From contig CP093829.1 of assembly GCA_033063855.1 (NCBI GenBank), positions 382,243 to 446,242 on the forward strand: a stretch of DNA of 64,000 nt, in the 5' to 3' direction. Shown here in pieces: positions 37,276 through 47,952 of this stretch. Within the stretch, counting starts at the first letter, position 1. Every line of letters starts with the position of its first letter. Both the position numbers and the translations under genes were made by a program. Under the pieces are notes generated by a model, which saw only the letters and a list, made by a program, of their open reading frames with translations, did not search any database and was not told where the DNA came from. Source of the DNA: Smittia aterrima (taxonomy: Eukaryota > Arthropoda > Insecta > Diptera > Chironomidae).

Positions 37276-38629
37276 ATGGAAAACGTTTACACTTCAGTGA
37301 AACCATTTTACAATCTCAGCAAAGCTCTCGGAGTTTTTCCGAAATCTTTCGAGGGTTCTGTGAATAAAGGAAAACTTAAAACGAAATGGATTGATCTTAT
37401 GATCTCGACATTTTATCTTTTGCTTGGATTGACCTTTATTTTGTTGAATATTTTCTTTAAAGATGCTTCATTCAGCGCCTCTCCGATGCTTGCTAAGATT
37501 TGGGAAATTCAGCTAATTCAATCAGCTAGCTTCCTCATTATTTGCTTCATTTATCAAACAGCAAAAAGCAAATCGATTGTTAAGTTCTTATCAGCGGTTC
37601 ATCAGTTCGATCAGAAGGTAACAAAAAGTTTAATTCCATAAATGAATTACAGAAGTTCACTAAAATTATCATGTACTGTAGTTTATAAATATCATAATTA
37701 CTCTAATTGTAGGCTATTTATTTAGATTTGATGGTTGATTTTAAGAAAACTCAAAGCTTCAATAAGAATATTTCTGGTATTGTCGTTATTGGACCACTTC
37801 TACTGATGATAACCATGCCGATAGTCTCTTGGTTTTACAAAATGGAAATTAAATATGTCATGTTGCCTGCAAGCATTTACCAACTTTTGATGAATTCTTT
37901 CTTTTCCGCACAATTTTCTGTGGTCGCTAAACTAGTCAGAGACAGACTTAAAATGCTAAATGATTACTTGGAAGGGTTGTAAAGACTAATTGCTAAATTA
38001 ACCAAAATTCAAATTTATTCTTTCTTTTAGTTTCATCGATTTCAAAAAAACAATTGATAACAAAACCAGAATTGTTTGGACAAGACACTTCAATATCGAA
38101 CTTTTCACGGAACTTTACAATGAAATTTGCGATATTATCGAAATAACTAATTCAACATTCACGTTCCAAATTGCTCTAATCATAATAAATCTTGTACTGA
38201 TAGATGTATTTGGCTTCTATGCAGTTATGCGGGACCTAATGGTGAATTCGAAAACACAATGGTTCATCTTATTTGGCAACAGCATTTGGATATCTGTTCA
38301 GTACATTATCAAATCGTTGATGGCACATTACGGAAGCAGAACAACAATTGAAGCTGAAAAATCTCTCGTTCTTGTAATAAAGATTACAGCGAAAACAAAT
38401 CGAGATGATCGAGTATATTTCAATTATTTGTTAACACAAATGCGATGCCGCAACAAGAAATTTCAAAATGATTTCTTTGTCATCGACTGGAAGTTGATCT
38501 TAACAGTAAGTTTTCGTTAAAATAAATTTATATGTTTAACAAATTTAATTTCAGATTACATCAGCGATGGTCACTTATCTCATCATAACGTCACAGTTTG
38601 ATTTAGCCGAAAGAAATCGTCAACATTGA
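37276..38629 (+). CDS. Gustatory receptor GR2
   Basis: Exons 37276-37617, 37713-37975, 38031-38505 and 38555-38629 give 384 residues with no disabling change. Closest by eye to GR1 and GR3. The loop between helices 1 and 2 reads FFKDASFSASPML instead of FIEDIPTDIAPFL. Intron 1 is 95 bp. The tail after the helix-7 motif is FDLAERNRQH. A CAGGCGATGTGTAAATG block lies about 53 bp before the start codon. Confidence 0.85.
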
Positions 38630-39176
38630 AACTAGAAAAGATTTCACTATGAATTTCATATACCAGAGGATAAAGAGTTCTTGACAAAAAAAAATACTTT
38701 AAGAACAAATCTTTGGTGTATTTTTACATAAATTTTTTAACTGTGCAAGAATTTTTATAGGATTTCAATATTGACAGCAAGAGATTTCGAGTTGAAATAA
38801 AATAAAAAGTTATTTTAAGATTTGTTCCATGAGTGAACTACAAGTTGCAAACTTTTAGGTGTTTACATTAAGTTTTAATCGTAAATATATGTGACAACTT
38901 GGCACCTATCACGTAAAATTTCATTTAATCGAATCATAACTTCATACACCCTTTGCATTTTTAATTATTTTTATTACACAATCGCTGCGAAAATGAATCG
39001 GAGTTTAAATTGCTTAGTCCAGCGACGCTTGCCATTACAATTATTATCAGTAACAATAAAGCACTCAATCGATTAGTTTATTATTAAAAGGTCTTAAATC
39101 TTTTTACGATTTTCTTGCGATTGAAATCGAGAACTTATCAATCGCAACATCGGATTCAAAGGATATCGCAGCAAAA
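38630..39176. other. GR2 to lipase spacer
   Basis: Probably the GR2 3' UTR (AAATAAAATAAAAAG near 38797) and the upstream region of the lipase gene. Unlike other spacers, no ABCH tail is recognisable, suggesting this junction arose separately. Confidence 0.45.
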
Positions 39177-40742
39177 ATGCTATTCAAAGTGATTTTGGTG
39201 AAAATTTTAATCTTATCCGCTACTATTTCGGCACAGCGACCATTGACTCAACGGATCAGCAGATTGACAGGAAATATTTTCCAAAACCTCACAGGAAATC
39301 AAGAGTTTGAAGATCACATTGTAACAAGTAGCTTAGACAACTCGCAGCTAATAAGAATGTTTTATCGAGGCATTCGTGAGGTTTACAGTAATCTTTTGCC
39401 TGGAACCGGTGAAAGACATAATAGTGAAAGATTCCAAACTAGATTGCCTGATACAAAAAAGTTTCCATGTCGAGTTGATGGATTTAGAAGTGCCAAAGTT
39501 CCAAAAAGCGTTCATCAATTGCGTCCCGGAGGTAAAATTATTTGCTGTTTGTCTGAATGAATTGGCTCACAAATTTCTTTTTCCAAATCAGATATCGATA
39601 TTATTGCTGCTGTCGGAGATTCATTAACATCAGCTACAGCTGCGAATTCTGTGAGATTATGGGAAGTACTCGTTGAAAATCGTGGGTTGAGCTGGTGCAT
39701 TGGCGGACAAGGAAATTGGCGGACACATTTGACCTTGCCAAATATTTTGAAAGAATTCAATCCAAACCTCTTCGGCTACTCGCTCTCTGATTCCTACAAC
39801 GTTCATCAGACAGCTCAATTCAACACGGCAGAGAACATTGCGACCACATCGGACATGCCATTCAATTCACGCAAATTGATGAACCGAATGAAGCTCGATA
39901 AAAGGTAAAAGGAACGATTGACCGACTTGATTTCTGCTCATGTTTGTAATTTTAATTTTTGCTTTCTTTTTACATTGTTTAGAGTCGACATGAAAAAACA
40001 TTGGAAGCTTATCACATTCATGATTGGAGGTTGTTGAACGTCATTCATGTTTTTTCGACTTCATTGAATATTTTTTTGCAGGAAATGACTTTTGCAGTGA
40101 CGTTTGTTATCAGAAGAACGCGACTCAGTGGATTAACACAGTTCAAGAGAAAAGCTTAATCGAAAGTTTGAGATATTTGCGAGACACGTCCCCAAGGTGA
40201 AATATAATATTTTAAATATCTTGTGATTGGTTTTGAGTATCTTTTATTTATTATTTCTTAGGACACTTGTAAACCTCGTGCCGTCGCCTCTGATATCATT
40301 ATCATTCTCAATGGATAAGATACAGGCGCCTTTTTCTTGTTATTTATCGCGGCCGGTTGAGTGTTCGTGCATCTTTGGAAAAAAGTTCTCTATGGACCGT
40401 GAAATATTTCGACAACTCGAGCGAAATTTTGTTCAAATAATGGAGCGTGTCAGCTTCTTACCAGAATTTCACACAAATGACTTTACTGTTGTGTATCAAC
40501 CTTTCTTCAAAGATGCAAGCGTATTCTACCAAAATGATGTTAAACCAGACTTTTCAATCATGGCAATCGACTGCGTTCATTTGAGTCAGAAAGGACATGC
40601 AGTAGCAGCTAACGGAGTTTGGAACAACATGATGGAGCCAGTATCAAGGAAAAGTAAAGGACTTTTCCATATTTTCAAAAAGTTCAACTGCCCAACTCCA
40701 CAAAATCCTTACATCTACACAAATTACAATAGCTACAGTTGA
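39177..40742 (+). CDS. Secreted phospholipase B1-like GDSL lipase
   Basis: Five exons (39177-39531, 39592-39904, 39983-40029, 40082-40196, 40262-40742) give 436 residues with an N-terminal signal peptide (LFKVILVKILILSATISAQ). The GDSL blocks are all present: AAVGDSL with nucleophile S129, the conserved G in block II, GGND at 238-241 restored only by splicing the 47-nt exon 3 to exon 4, and DCVHLSQKGH with D380 and H383. The order and spacing fit metazoan phospholipase B1/AdPLB-like enzymes, which hydrolyse acyl esters of phospholipids. No C-terminal membrane anchor is seen, so it is probably secreted, plausibly in gut or reproductive tissue. It interrupts the receptor array between GR2 and GR3 in the same orientation. 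Confidence 0.9.
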
Positions 40743-40917
40743 AATTACTCAAACTCTTCGCATGCCTCACCGCAATGTTACTTTAGCTTGATTGTGTCAT
40801 TGCATTTGATTTAAAGCATTGCGCAACTAAACGTGCATATTTTTTGGTGTAGGTGCCAAATCAAGTGAAAAAATTATTTTACACGTTTTACCCAAAACCA
40901 AATAAAATAAATGATTA

Positions 40918-41080
40918 CAATAGCTCCAGAAATGCGAAGCCGAAACAAAAACTTTCAAAATGATTTATTTGTCATGGTCACGTATCTCATCATAACTTGC
41001 TTAGATAAGAAAACTGTCCTGTTACTTAAATTAAATTAAAATGACATGTCAATCAATTTCGTTCGGATTCACAATTAAAA
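40918..41080 (+). pseudogene. Receptor pseudogene fragment (3' end only)
   Basis: ATGCGAAGCCGAAACAAAAA at 40932 begins a stretch that reads like the conserved end of exon 3 (MRSRNKNFQNDLFV) and then runs straight into VTYLIIT of exon 4, with the intervening intron and about 20 codons missing. Past it, AAGAAAACTGTCC and TTCGTTCGGATTCACAATT match the GR1 tail and 3' UTR. It is therefore a decayed GR1-like copy. Confidence 0.75.
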
Positions 41081-41089
41081 TTTAGATAA

Positions 41090-41200
41090 AAAACTGTCTG
41101 TCCAACCCGAATTCTCATTTTACTTCTCGTTTTCTCTAACTATGAAAAAGCGTATTCAAAAATCTTGAGTGACAATTTGATAAATAATGCAATGTAGTAG
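41090..41200 (+). pseudogene. Weak ABCH 3'-end relic before GR3
   Basis: GTCCAACCCG, TTCTCATTTTACTTCTCG and TATGAAAAAGCG recall the transporter's last exon in the correct order, with heavy decay. Less certain than the other relics. Confidence 0.45.
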
Positions 41201-41262
41201 CATTGGGTCGTCATTCGATGTTCATCTGAATTTATTTTACCTCTGAGCTTCAAGGAAGAAAC

Positions 41263-42702
41263 ATGGAAAACGTTTACACTTCAGTGAAACCATTTTACAA
41301 TCTCATCAAAGCTCTCGGAGTTTTTCCTAAATCTTTTAATGGTCCTGTGACTGAAGGAAAACTATCAACGAAAAGGATTGATCTCATGATCTCGCTGTTT
41401 AATTTTTTGCTTGGATTGACTTTAATTTTGATAAATATTTTTATTGAAGACATTCCATTTAGCGCCTCTCCGATGCTTGCTAAGATATGGAAAGTTCAGC
41501 TAATACAATCAGCTAGCTTCATACTCATTTGTTTTATATATCAAACAACGAAAAGCAAATCGATAATAAAACTTTTATCGGCGGTTCATCAGTTCGATCA
41601 GAAGGTAACGAAATTTATTTCCATAAATGAGCTGAACTATAAAAGATGGCTGACAAATCATGATAAAGTACTATAGTCTATTGGCTTTAGTCTAAAACTA
41701 TCATAATTATTTAAAGTGATTATAATTTCTTGGATCTTACTTTATAATAATAAGAGTACAGATTTCTCTACTTTAACCACTAAAAAATGCTTTTGATATT
41801 TGTAGGCTTTGAATTTAGATTTGCAGATTAATTTTAAGAGAACTCAAAGCTTCAATAAGAATATTTCTGGTGTTGTCGTTGTTGGGCCACTACTTCTGAC
41901 GATTAGCATTCCGATAATCTATTGGTATAATGGAGTTAAATCGACATATGTTATGGTGCCTGCAAGCATTTACCAACTTTTGATGAATACGTTCTTCTCT
42001 GCACAGTTTGCTGTGGTCGCGAAACTAGTCAGAGACAGATTTAAAATGTTGAATGATTACTTAAAAGGGTTGTAGAGACTAATTGCTAAATTAAGCAAAT
42101 TTAAGAATATTCTTTTTTTAGCTTCTTTAAAGCCAAGCAAACTGCTGATAACAAAATCATATTCGTTCATAAAAGTCACTTCAATATCGAACTTTTCACG
42201 GAGCTTTACAACGAAATTTGCGATATAATAGAACTTATTAATTCAACATTCACGTTTCAAATCGCCCTAATTATAATAAATCTTGTGCTGATTGATATAT
42301 TTGGATTCTATGCAGTTATGCGTGAGATAATGGTGAATCCCAAAACACAATGGATCATTTTATTTTGCAACAGCATTTGGATTTCTGTTCAGTATTTTAT
42401 CAAATCGTTGATGGCACATTATGGAAGCAGGACAACAATTGAAGCTGAAAAATCTCTCATTCTTGTTATTAAGATTACAGCGAAAGCAAATCGAGATGAT
42501 AGAGTTGGTTTGAATTATTTGTTGACACAAATGCGCTGCAGAAACAAGAAATTTCAAAATGATTTCTTTGTGATCGACTGGAAGTTGATCCTAACTGTGA
42601 GTCTTCATTAAAATAAATTTGTATTTTTAACAAATTTAATTTCAGATTACATCAGCGATGGTCACTTATCTCATCATAACTTCACAGTTTGACTTAGCCT
42701 AA
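41263..42702 (+). CDS. Gustatory receptor GR3
   Basis: Exons 41263-41604, 41806-42068, 42122-42596 and 42646-42702 give 378 residues. It stops directly after QFDLA, so the C-terminal tail is six residues shorter than in GR2 and GR4. Distinct replacements include KRTQ for KKTQ and STYVMVPAS for the usual KYVMLPAS before helix 4 or 5. Intron 1 (201 bp) is the longest among the copies without an insertion. The ORF and splice sites look intact. Confidence 0.85.
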
Positions 42703-42731
42703 ATAAATTGATCACTCTGAAATTTGATAAG

Positions 42732-42800
42732 ATTTCACTTCTCGTTTGCCTCATTGGAAATGTTCGGCGCATTCTAATAACTTAAGTGACATTAGATTAA
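42732..42800 (+). pseudogene. ABCH 3'-end relic, GR3-GR4 spacer
   Basis: ATTTCACTTCTCGTTTGCCT, GTTCGGCGCATTCTAATAAC and TTAAGTGACA follow the transporter's final codons and first 3' UTR bases (33950-34025) in order. Confidence 0.65.
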
Positions 42801-42905
42801 ATATGCAATATAATGTAGGCGATATCATCAGGTTGTCAGGCGATGTAAATCAGTGACATATATTTTATTGAAACTCATTTTCTATTTGAGCTTTAAGGAG
42901 GAAAC

Positions 42906-44326
42906 ATGGAAAATGTTTACACTTCAGTGAAACCATTTTATAATCTCTGTAAATTTCTTGGAGTGTTTCCAAAATCTTTTGATGGTTCAGTGTATAAAGG
43001 AAATTTAAAAACGAAATGGATCGATCTCATGATCTCGGCTTTTTATTTTTTGCTCGGTCTGACTTTTGTTTTATTGAATATTTTCATTGAAGATATTCCA
43101 TCAAGCACCTCCCAGTTACTCGCTAAGATTATCACAGTTCAAATAATACAATCAGGTAGTTTTCTGATCATTTGCTTCGTGTATCAAACAATGAAGAGCA
43201 AGTCGATAGTAAAGTTTTTATCAGCGGTTCATCAGTTCGATCAGAAGGTAAGAAATGTATATTTGGCTAAATTTTCATGATAGAAAGTAGAAAGTACTGT
43301 AGCAATCGTAATTGCAAAGAACTTTTTAATCGAAGAACTTAAAAATGTGTAAAAAAAATAATTGAATTCTCTTGTTTAACCACTCAAAGTTATTTCTGGT
43401 TTCTTGTAGGCCTTGCATTTGGATTTGTTGATTGATTTTAAGAAAACTCAACGCTTTAATAAAAATGTTTCGGGGATTGTCGTTGTTGGCCCGATGATTC
43501 TGGCGATTAACATGCCGATGGTCGCCTGGTATTATGAACTTGACATGAAATATGTTATGATACCTGCAAGCATTTATCAACTTTTGATGAATTCGTTCTT
43601 TTCTGCACAATTTGCTTTAGCCGCAAAGCTTGTCAGAGACAGAATTATAATGTTGAACTATTACTTGAAGAGGTTTTAAAATCTAATTGATTTGATGAAC
43701 AAAATTCTAGATTTTTCTTTCTTGTAGCTTCATCGAACCCAAGCAAACCATTGACACAAAAATCAGAATCGTTCAAAAAAGACACTTCAGTATCGAACTT
43801 TTCACGGAGCTTTACAATGAAATCTGCGATATAATCGAACTTATTAATTCAACATTCACATTCCAAATCGCTCTAATCATAATCAATCTTGTGCTGATCG
43901 ATATATTTGGATTTTATGGAATTATGCGTGAGCTTATGGCAAATTCAAAAAAACAATGGTTCATCGTAATTGGCAACTGCATTTGGATTTCAATTCAATA
44001 CATTATCAAATTCTTGATGGCACATTACGGAAGCAGAACCACAATTGAAGCTGAAAAGTCTCTCGTTCTTGTTATAAAATTGACATCAAAAGCGAATCGA
44101 GATGATCGAGTAGAATTGAATCATTTGTTATCACAAATGCGATGTCGCAACAAGAAATTTCAAAATGATTTCTTTGTCATTGATTGGAAACTGATCTTAA
44201 CAGTGAGTCTTCATTAAAATAAATTTATATCTTTAACAAATTTCATTTCAGATTACATCAGCAATGGTCACTTATCTCATCATAACTTCACAGTTTGACT
44301 TAGCCGAAGGAAATTGTCCAAATTGA
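42906..44326 (+). CDS. Gustatory receptor GR4
   Basis: Exons 42906-43247, 43410-43672, 43728-44202 and 44252-44326 give 384 residues. It shares SFDGSVYKGNLKTKW with GR1 in exon 1 but resembles GR5 in exon 3, a mixed affinity that could reflect gene conversion. Exon 2 ends at GTTTTA, the weakest donor of the set. Tail FDLAEGNCPN. CAGGCGATGTAAAT lies at 42837-42850. Confidence 0.85.
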
Positions 44327-44427
44327 AATTAAAAAATATTTTCACTCTATTTTTATTCGTTTTTTGTCCCAGACAACGCTATGCAAAGTTGCAAATAAAT
44401 TGCAGCAGTTTACGCACAACTCAAACA

Positions 44428-44535
44428 CCATGTTCTACTGTTTTGTGTTCTCATTTCATTGCTCGACAAGAAATTCTTGTTTTAAAAGTTGAGCATATCC
44501 TATTAATTTAAGTGGCTATTAGCTATATTATGTAA
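44428..44535 (+). pseudogene. ABCH 3'-end relic, GR4-GR5 spacer
   Basis: ATGTTCTACTGTTTTGTG and TCTCATTTCATTGCTCG match the transporter (TGTTCTACTCTTGTGG, TCATTTCATTCCTCG, about 33927-33963), followed by AATTTAAGTGGC equivalent to its 3' UTR. Confidence 0.7.
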
Positions 44536-44617
44536 TTCAATATTCCATCAGGCGATGAACAAATGTAAAATAGACTTTATTGAATTTCACTTTCTCTTTG
44601 AGCTTTAAGGAAGAAAC

Positions 44618-45996
44618 ATGGAAAACGTTTATACTTCAGTGAAACCATTTTACAATCTTAGCAAAGCTCTCGGATTATTTCCAAAAACTTTTGTTGGTTT
44701 AGTGACTAATGGAAATTTGAAAACGAAATGGATTGATATCATTATCTCGACATTTTATCTTTTGCTCGGTCTGACTTTTATTTTGTTAAATATTTTCATT
44801 GAAGACGTTCCAGCCAGTGGCTCTCCGATGCTCAATGAGATTTTTAAAGTTCAGATTTTACAATCAGGTAGTTTCCTTATCATTTGTTTCATTTATCAAA
44901 CAGCAAAGAGCAAATCGATTGTTAAGTTCTTATCAGCGGTTCATCAGTACGATCAGAAGGTAAGAAAATATTTATTTCCTAAATAAATTAGAAGCTTGGC
45001 AATCCAACTTCAATTTATTTAGTTAAAAAAATGTTATGATGTTTTCTGTATCTTAGCCACTTGAAGTTTATTCTGGTTTGTTACAGGCACAACGTTTGGA
45101 TTTGTTGGTTGATTTCAAAAAAACTCAAAGCTTCCATAAAAACATTTCGTGGATTGTCGTTATTGGACCACTGCTTCTGACAATTAATATGCCGATTTTC
45201 TCCTGGTACTTCGGACTTGGAATGAAATATGTTGTTATGCCTGCAAGCATTTACCAACTTTTGATGAATTCTTTCTTCTCTGCACAATTTGCTTTGGCTG
45301 CTAAACTAGTCAGAGACAGATTTAAAATGTTGAATCATTATTTGGAGAGGTTCTAAAATCTAATTGTTAAATTAAACCAAGTTTAAGATAATTCTTTATT
45401 CTTCAGTTTCATTGAAGCCAAACAAACAATTGACACAAAAATCAGAATCGTTCAAAAAAGTCATTTCAATATTGAACTTTTCACGGAACTCTACAATGAA
45501 ATCTGCGATATTATCGAAATTATTAACTCAACCTTCACATTCCAAATCGCTCTAATTATAATAAATCTAGTGCTGATCGATGTATTCGGATTCTATGGAG
45601 TTATGCGAGAGTTTATGGTGAATTCGAAACGACAATGGTTTTTTGTACTTGGCAACAGCATTTGGATTTCAATTCAGTACATTATCAAATCGTTGATGGC
45701 ACATTTCGGAAGCAGAACAACGATTGAAGCCGAGAAATCTCTCGTTCTTATCATAAAGATGACATCAAAAGCGAATCGAGATAATCGAGTAGATTTCAAT
45801 TATTTGTTAACACAAATGCGATGCCGCAACAAGAAATTTCAAAATGATTTCTTTGTCATCGACTGGAAGTTGATCTTAACTGTAAGTTTTTATTAAAATA
45901 ATATTATATCTTTAACAAATTCAATTTCAGATTACATCAGCGATGGTCACTTATCTCATCATAACTTCACAGTTTGATTTGGCTGAAAGAAATTGA
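44618..45996 (+). CDS. Gustatory receptor GR5
   Basis: Exons 44618-44959, 45087-45349, 45407-45881 and 45931-45996 give 381 residues. Differences from its neighbours: VHQYDQK at the end of exon 1 (VHQFDQK in GR1-GR4), SFHKNISW shared with GR6, and MAHFGSRTT where the other array copies have MAHYGS. Exon 2 ends at GTTCTA. Tail FDLAERN. Confidence 0.85.
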
Positions 45997-46007
45997 AATT
46001 TTCAACT

Positions 46008-46115
46008 ATTTTGGATTCTCATTTCGCAACGAGAAATTCTTGTTTGCCTCCCTTGATTTCGAATGATAAAATTAACCACATTCTAATAACTTAAGTGGCA
46101 ATTAGTTGAATTATG
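46008..46115 (+). pseudogene. ABCH 3'-end relic, GR5-GR6 spacer
   Basis: TTTTGGATTCTCATTTCGCA, TTGTTTGCCTCC and ACTTAAGTGGCAATTAG follow the order of the transporter's last exon and the conserved post-stop block seen in the other spacers. Confidence 0.65.
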
Positions 46116-46200
46116 TAATTCAATCTACCTCAGGCGGTGAACAAATGCGAAATAATTTTTATTGAAAACTCATTTTCTCATCGAACTTTCAGTGAGAAGC

Positions 46201-47566
46201 ATGGAAAACGTTTACACTTCAGTGAAACCTTTTTATAATCTCTGTAAAGTTCTTGGAGTTTTTCCCAAATCTTTCGACGGTCCAGTGAATAAAGGAAACC
46301 TAAAAACGAAATGGATCGATCTAGTGATCTCCATAATTTATCTTCTGCTTGGATTGACTTTTATTTTGTTGAATATTTTCATTGAAGATATTTCATCCAG
46401 CACTTCACCTTTACTCGCTAAAATTTGGGAAATTCATCGATTTGTGTCAGGCAATCTTCTCATCATTTGCTTCATTTATCAAACAGTGAAGAGCAAATCG
46501 ATTGTAAGGTTATTATCAGAGATTCAACAGTTTGATCAGAAGGTAAGAAATATTTTATTTCCAAAACAATTAAAAGTTTGGCAATTCTTGACAAAAGTAG
46601 TTTATTTAGATGATGTATTCCGTGCTTCTGCACTTTAGATAATTAAAGTTCATTCTGGTTTGTAACAGGCACAACGTTTGGATTTGTTGGTTGATTTCAA
46701 GAAAACTCAAAGCTTCCATAAGAACATTTCGTGGATTGTCGTTATTGGACCACTGCTTCTGATGAGTAATATGCCGACAATTACCTGGTATTATGGAATT
46801 GAAATGAAATATGTTATGATGCCTGCCGACATTTTCCAACTTTTGATGAATTCTTTCTTCTCGGCGCAATTTGCTGTGGCCGCGAGACTAGTCAGAGACA
46901 GACTTATTCTGTTGAATGATTACTTGAAGAGGTTGTAAAGAGAATTTGCTAAATTAAACAAAATTCAAACTTATTTCTTCTTTAGTTTCATCGAAACCAA
47001 GCAAACTGCTGACGACAAAATCATATTCGTTCGGACGAGACACTTCAATATTGAACTTTTCACGGAGCTTTACAATGAAATTGGCGACATTATCGAACTT
47101 ATTAATTCAACATTCACATTCCAAATTGCTTTAATTATAATTAATCTTGTGCTGACCGATATATTTGGATTTTATGAAATTATGCGTGAGCTAATGGTGA
47201 ATTCCAAGAGACAATGGTTTTTTATATTGGGCAACAGCATTTGGATTTTAATTCAGTACATTATCAAATCCTTAATGGCACATTACGGAAGCAGAACAAC
47301 AATTGAAGCTGAGAAGTCTCTCGTTCTTGTTATAAAGATTACAGCGAAAGCAAATCGAGATGATAAAGTTGTCTTAAATTATTTGTTAACTCAAATGCGA
47401 TGCCGAAACAAGAAATTTCAAAATGATTTCTTTGTCATCGACTGGAAGTTGATCTTAACTGTAAGTTTTCGGTAAAATAAATTTCGATGTTTAACAAATT
47501 TAATTTCAGATTACTTCAGCGATGGTCACGTATCTCATCATAACTTCACAGTTTGACTTAGCCTAA
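46201..47566 (+). CDS. Gustatory receptor GR6
   Basis: Exons 46201-46542, 46669-46931, 46986-47460 and 47510-47566 give 378 residues. The start is the ATG aligned with all paralogues; the open frame extends 13 codons upstream, but that part has no counterpart in other copies. Marked differences are EIQQFDQK for AVHQFDQK and PADIFQLLMN for PASIYQLLMN. It ends at QFDLA like GR3, and the first bases of its 3' UTR also match GR3. Confidence 0.85.
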
Positions 47567-47689
47567 ATAAATTGATCACATTGCAATTGGAAAAGGTTTC
47601 ACTATGAAAGTTTTTCATTACCAAAGGGGATGAACCATTATGGTAGTTTTGGCCAATTTGTCTTAATGTTAAAATATGGCGCTTTAAAG

Positions 47690-47735
47690 CCCTTTTGGAT
47701 TCTCATTTGAATCAACTTGACATATTATGTAACGC
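47690..47735 (+). pseudogene. Short ABCH-tail relic, GR6-GR7 spacer
   Basis: CTTTTGGATTCTCATTTGAA and TATTATGTAACGCAA correspond to parts of the block in the GR5-GR6 spacer. The rest of the spacer is displaced by the foldback element that follows. Confidence 0.4.
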
Positions 47736-47751
47736 AAAGTCATTAGGTTAG

Positions 47752-47876
47752 AGTGTCGGATCATTTGAGTCGGTAATTCGATTGTCGCTGCATCAGTTTT
47801 GACTGCTGAAAAGCTATTAAATATTAAAGTTGATGCAACCACAATTGAACTACCGACGCAATTGATCCGACATTTT
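47752..47876. mobile_element. Foldback/MITE-like element with 48-nt imperfect inverted repeats
   Basis: The left arm (47753-47800, starting GTGTCGGATCATTTGAGTCG) and the reverse complement of the right arm (47827-47874, starting AAATGTCGGATCAATTGCGT) match at about 39 of 48 positions, separated by some 27 bp of AT-rich DNA. TA is found just outside each end if the termini are taken as 47751 and 47874, as expected for a Tc1/mariner-derived MITE, but the true ends are uncertain. There is no coding capacity. A structural hairpin RNA is the alternative. Confidence 0.6.
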
Positions 47877-47952
47877 AAGTAAGATATCTAATCACCATCA
47901 AAATAAATGCAAAATAAATTTCATTTAATCATTTTCTCTCTGAGGAAGAAAC

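Noticed and set aside
38895..40860. Inverted AGGTGCCAA words on both sides of the lipase gene, considered as transposon ends
   Set aside because: Only about 10 bp match, with no target duplication; chance is likely.
46162..46200. 13-codon upstream extension of GR6
   Set aside because: Not present in any paralogue; the aligned ATG at 46201 is in the shared context.
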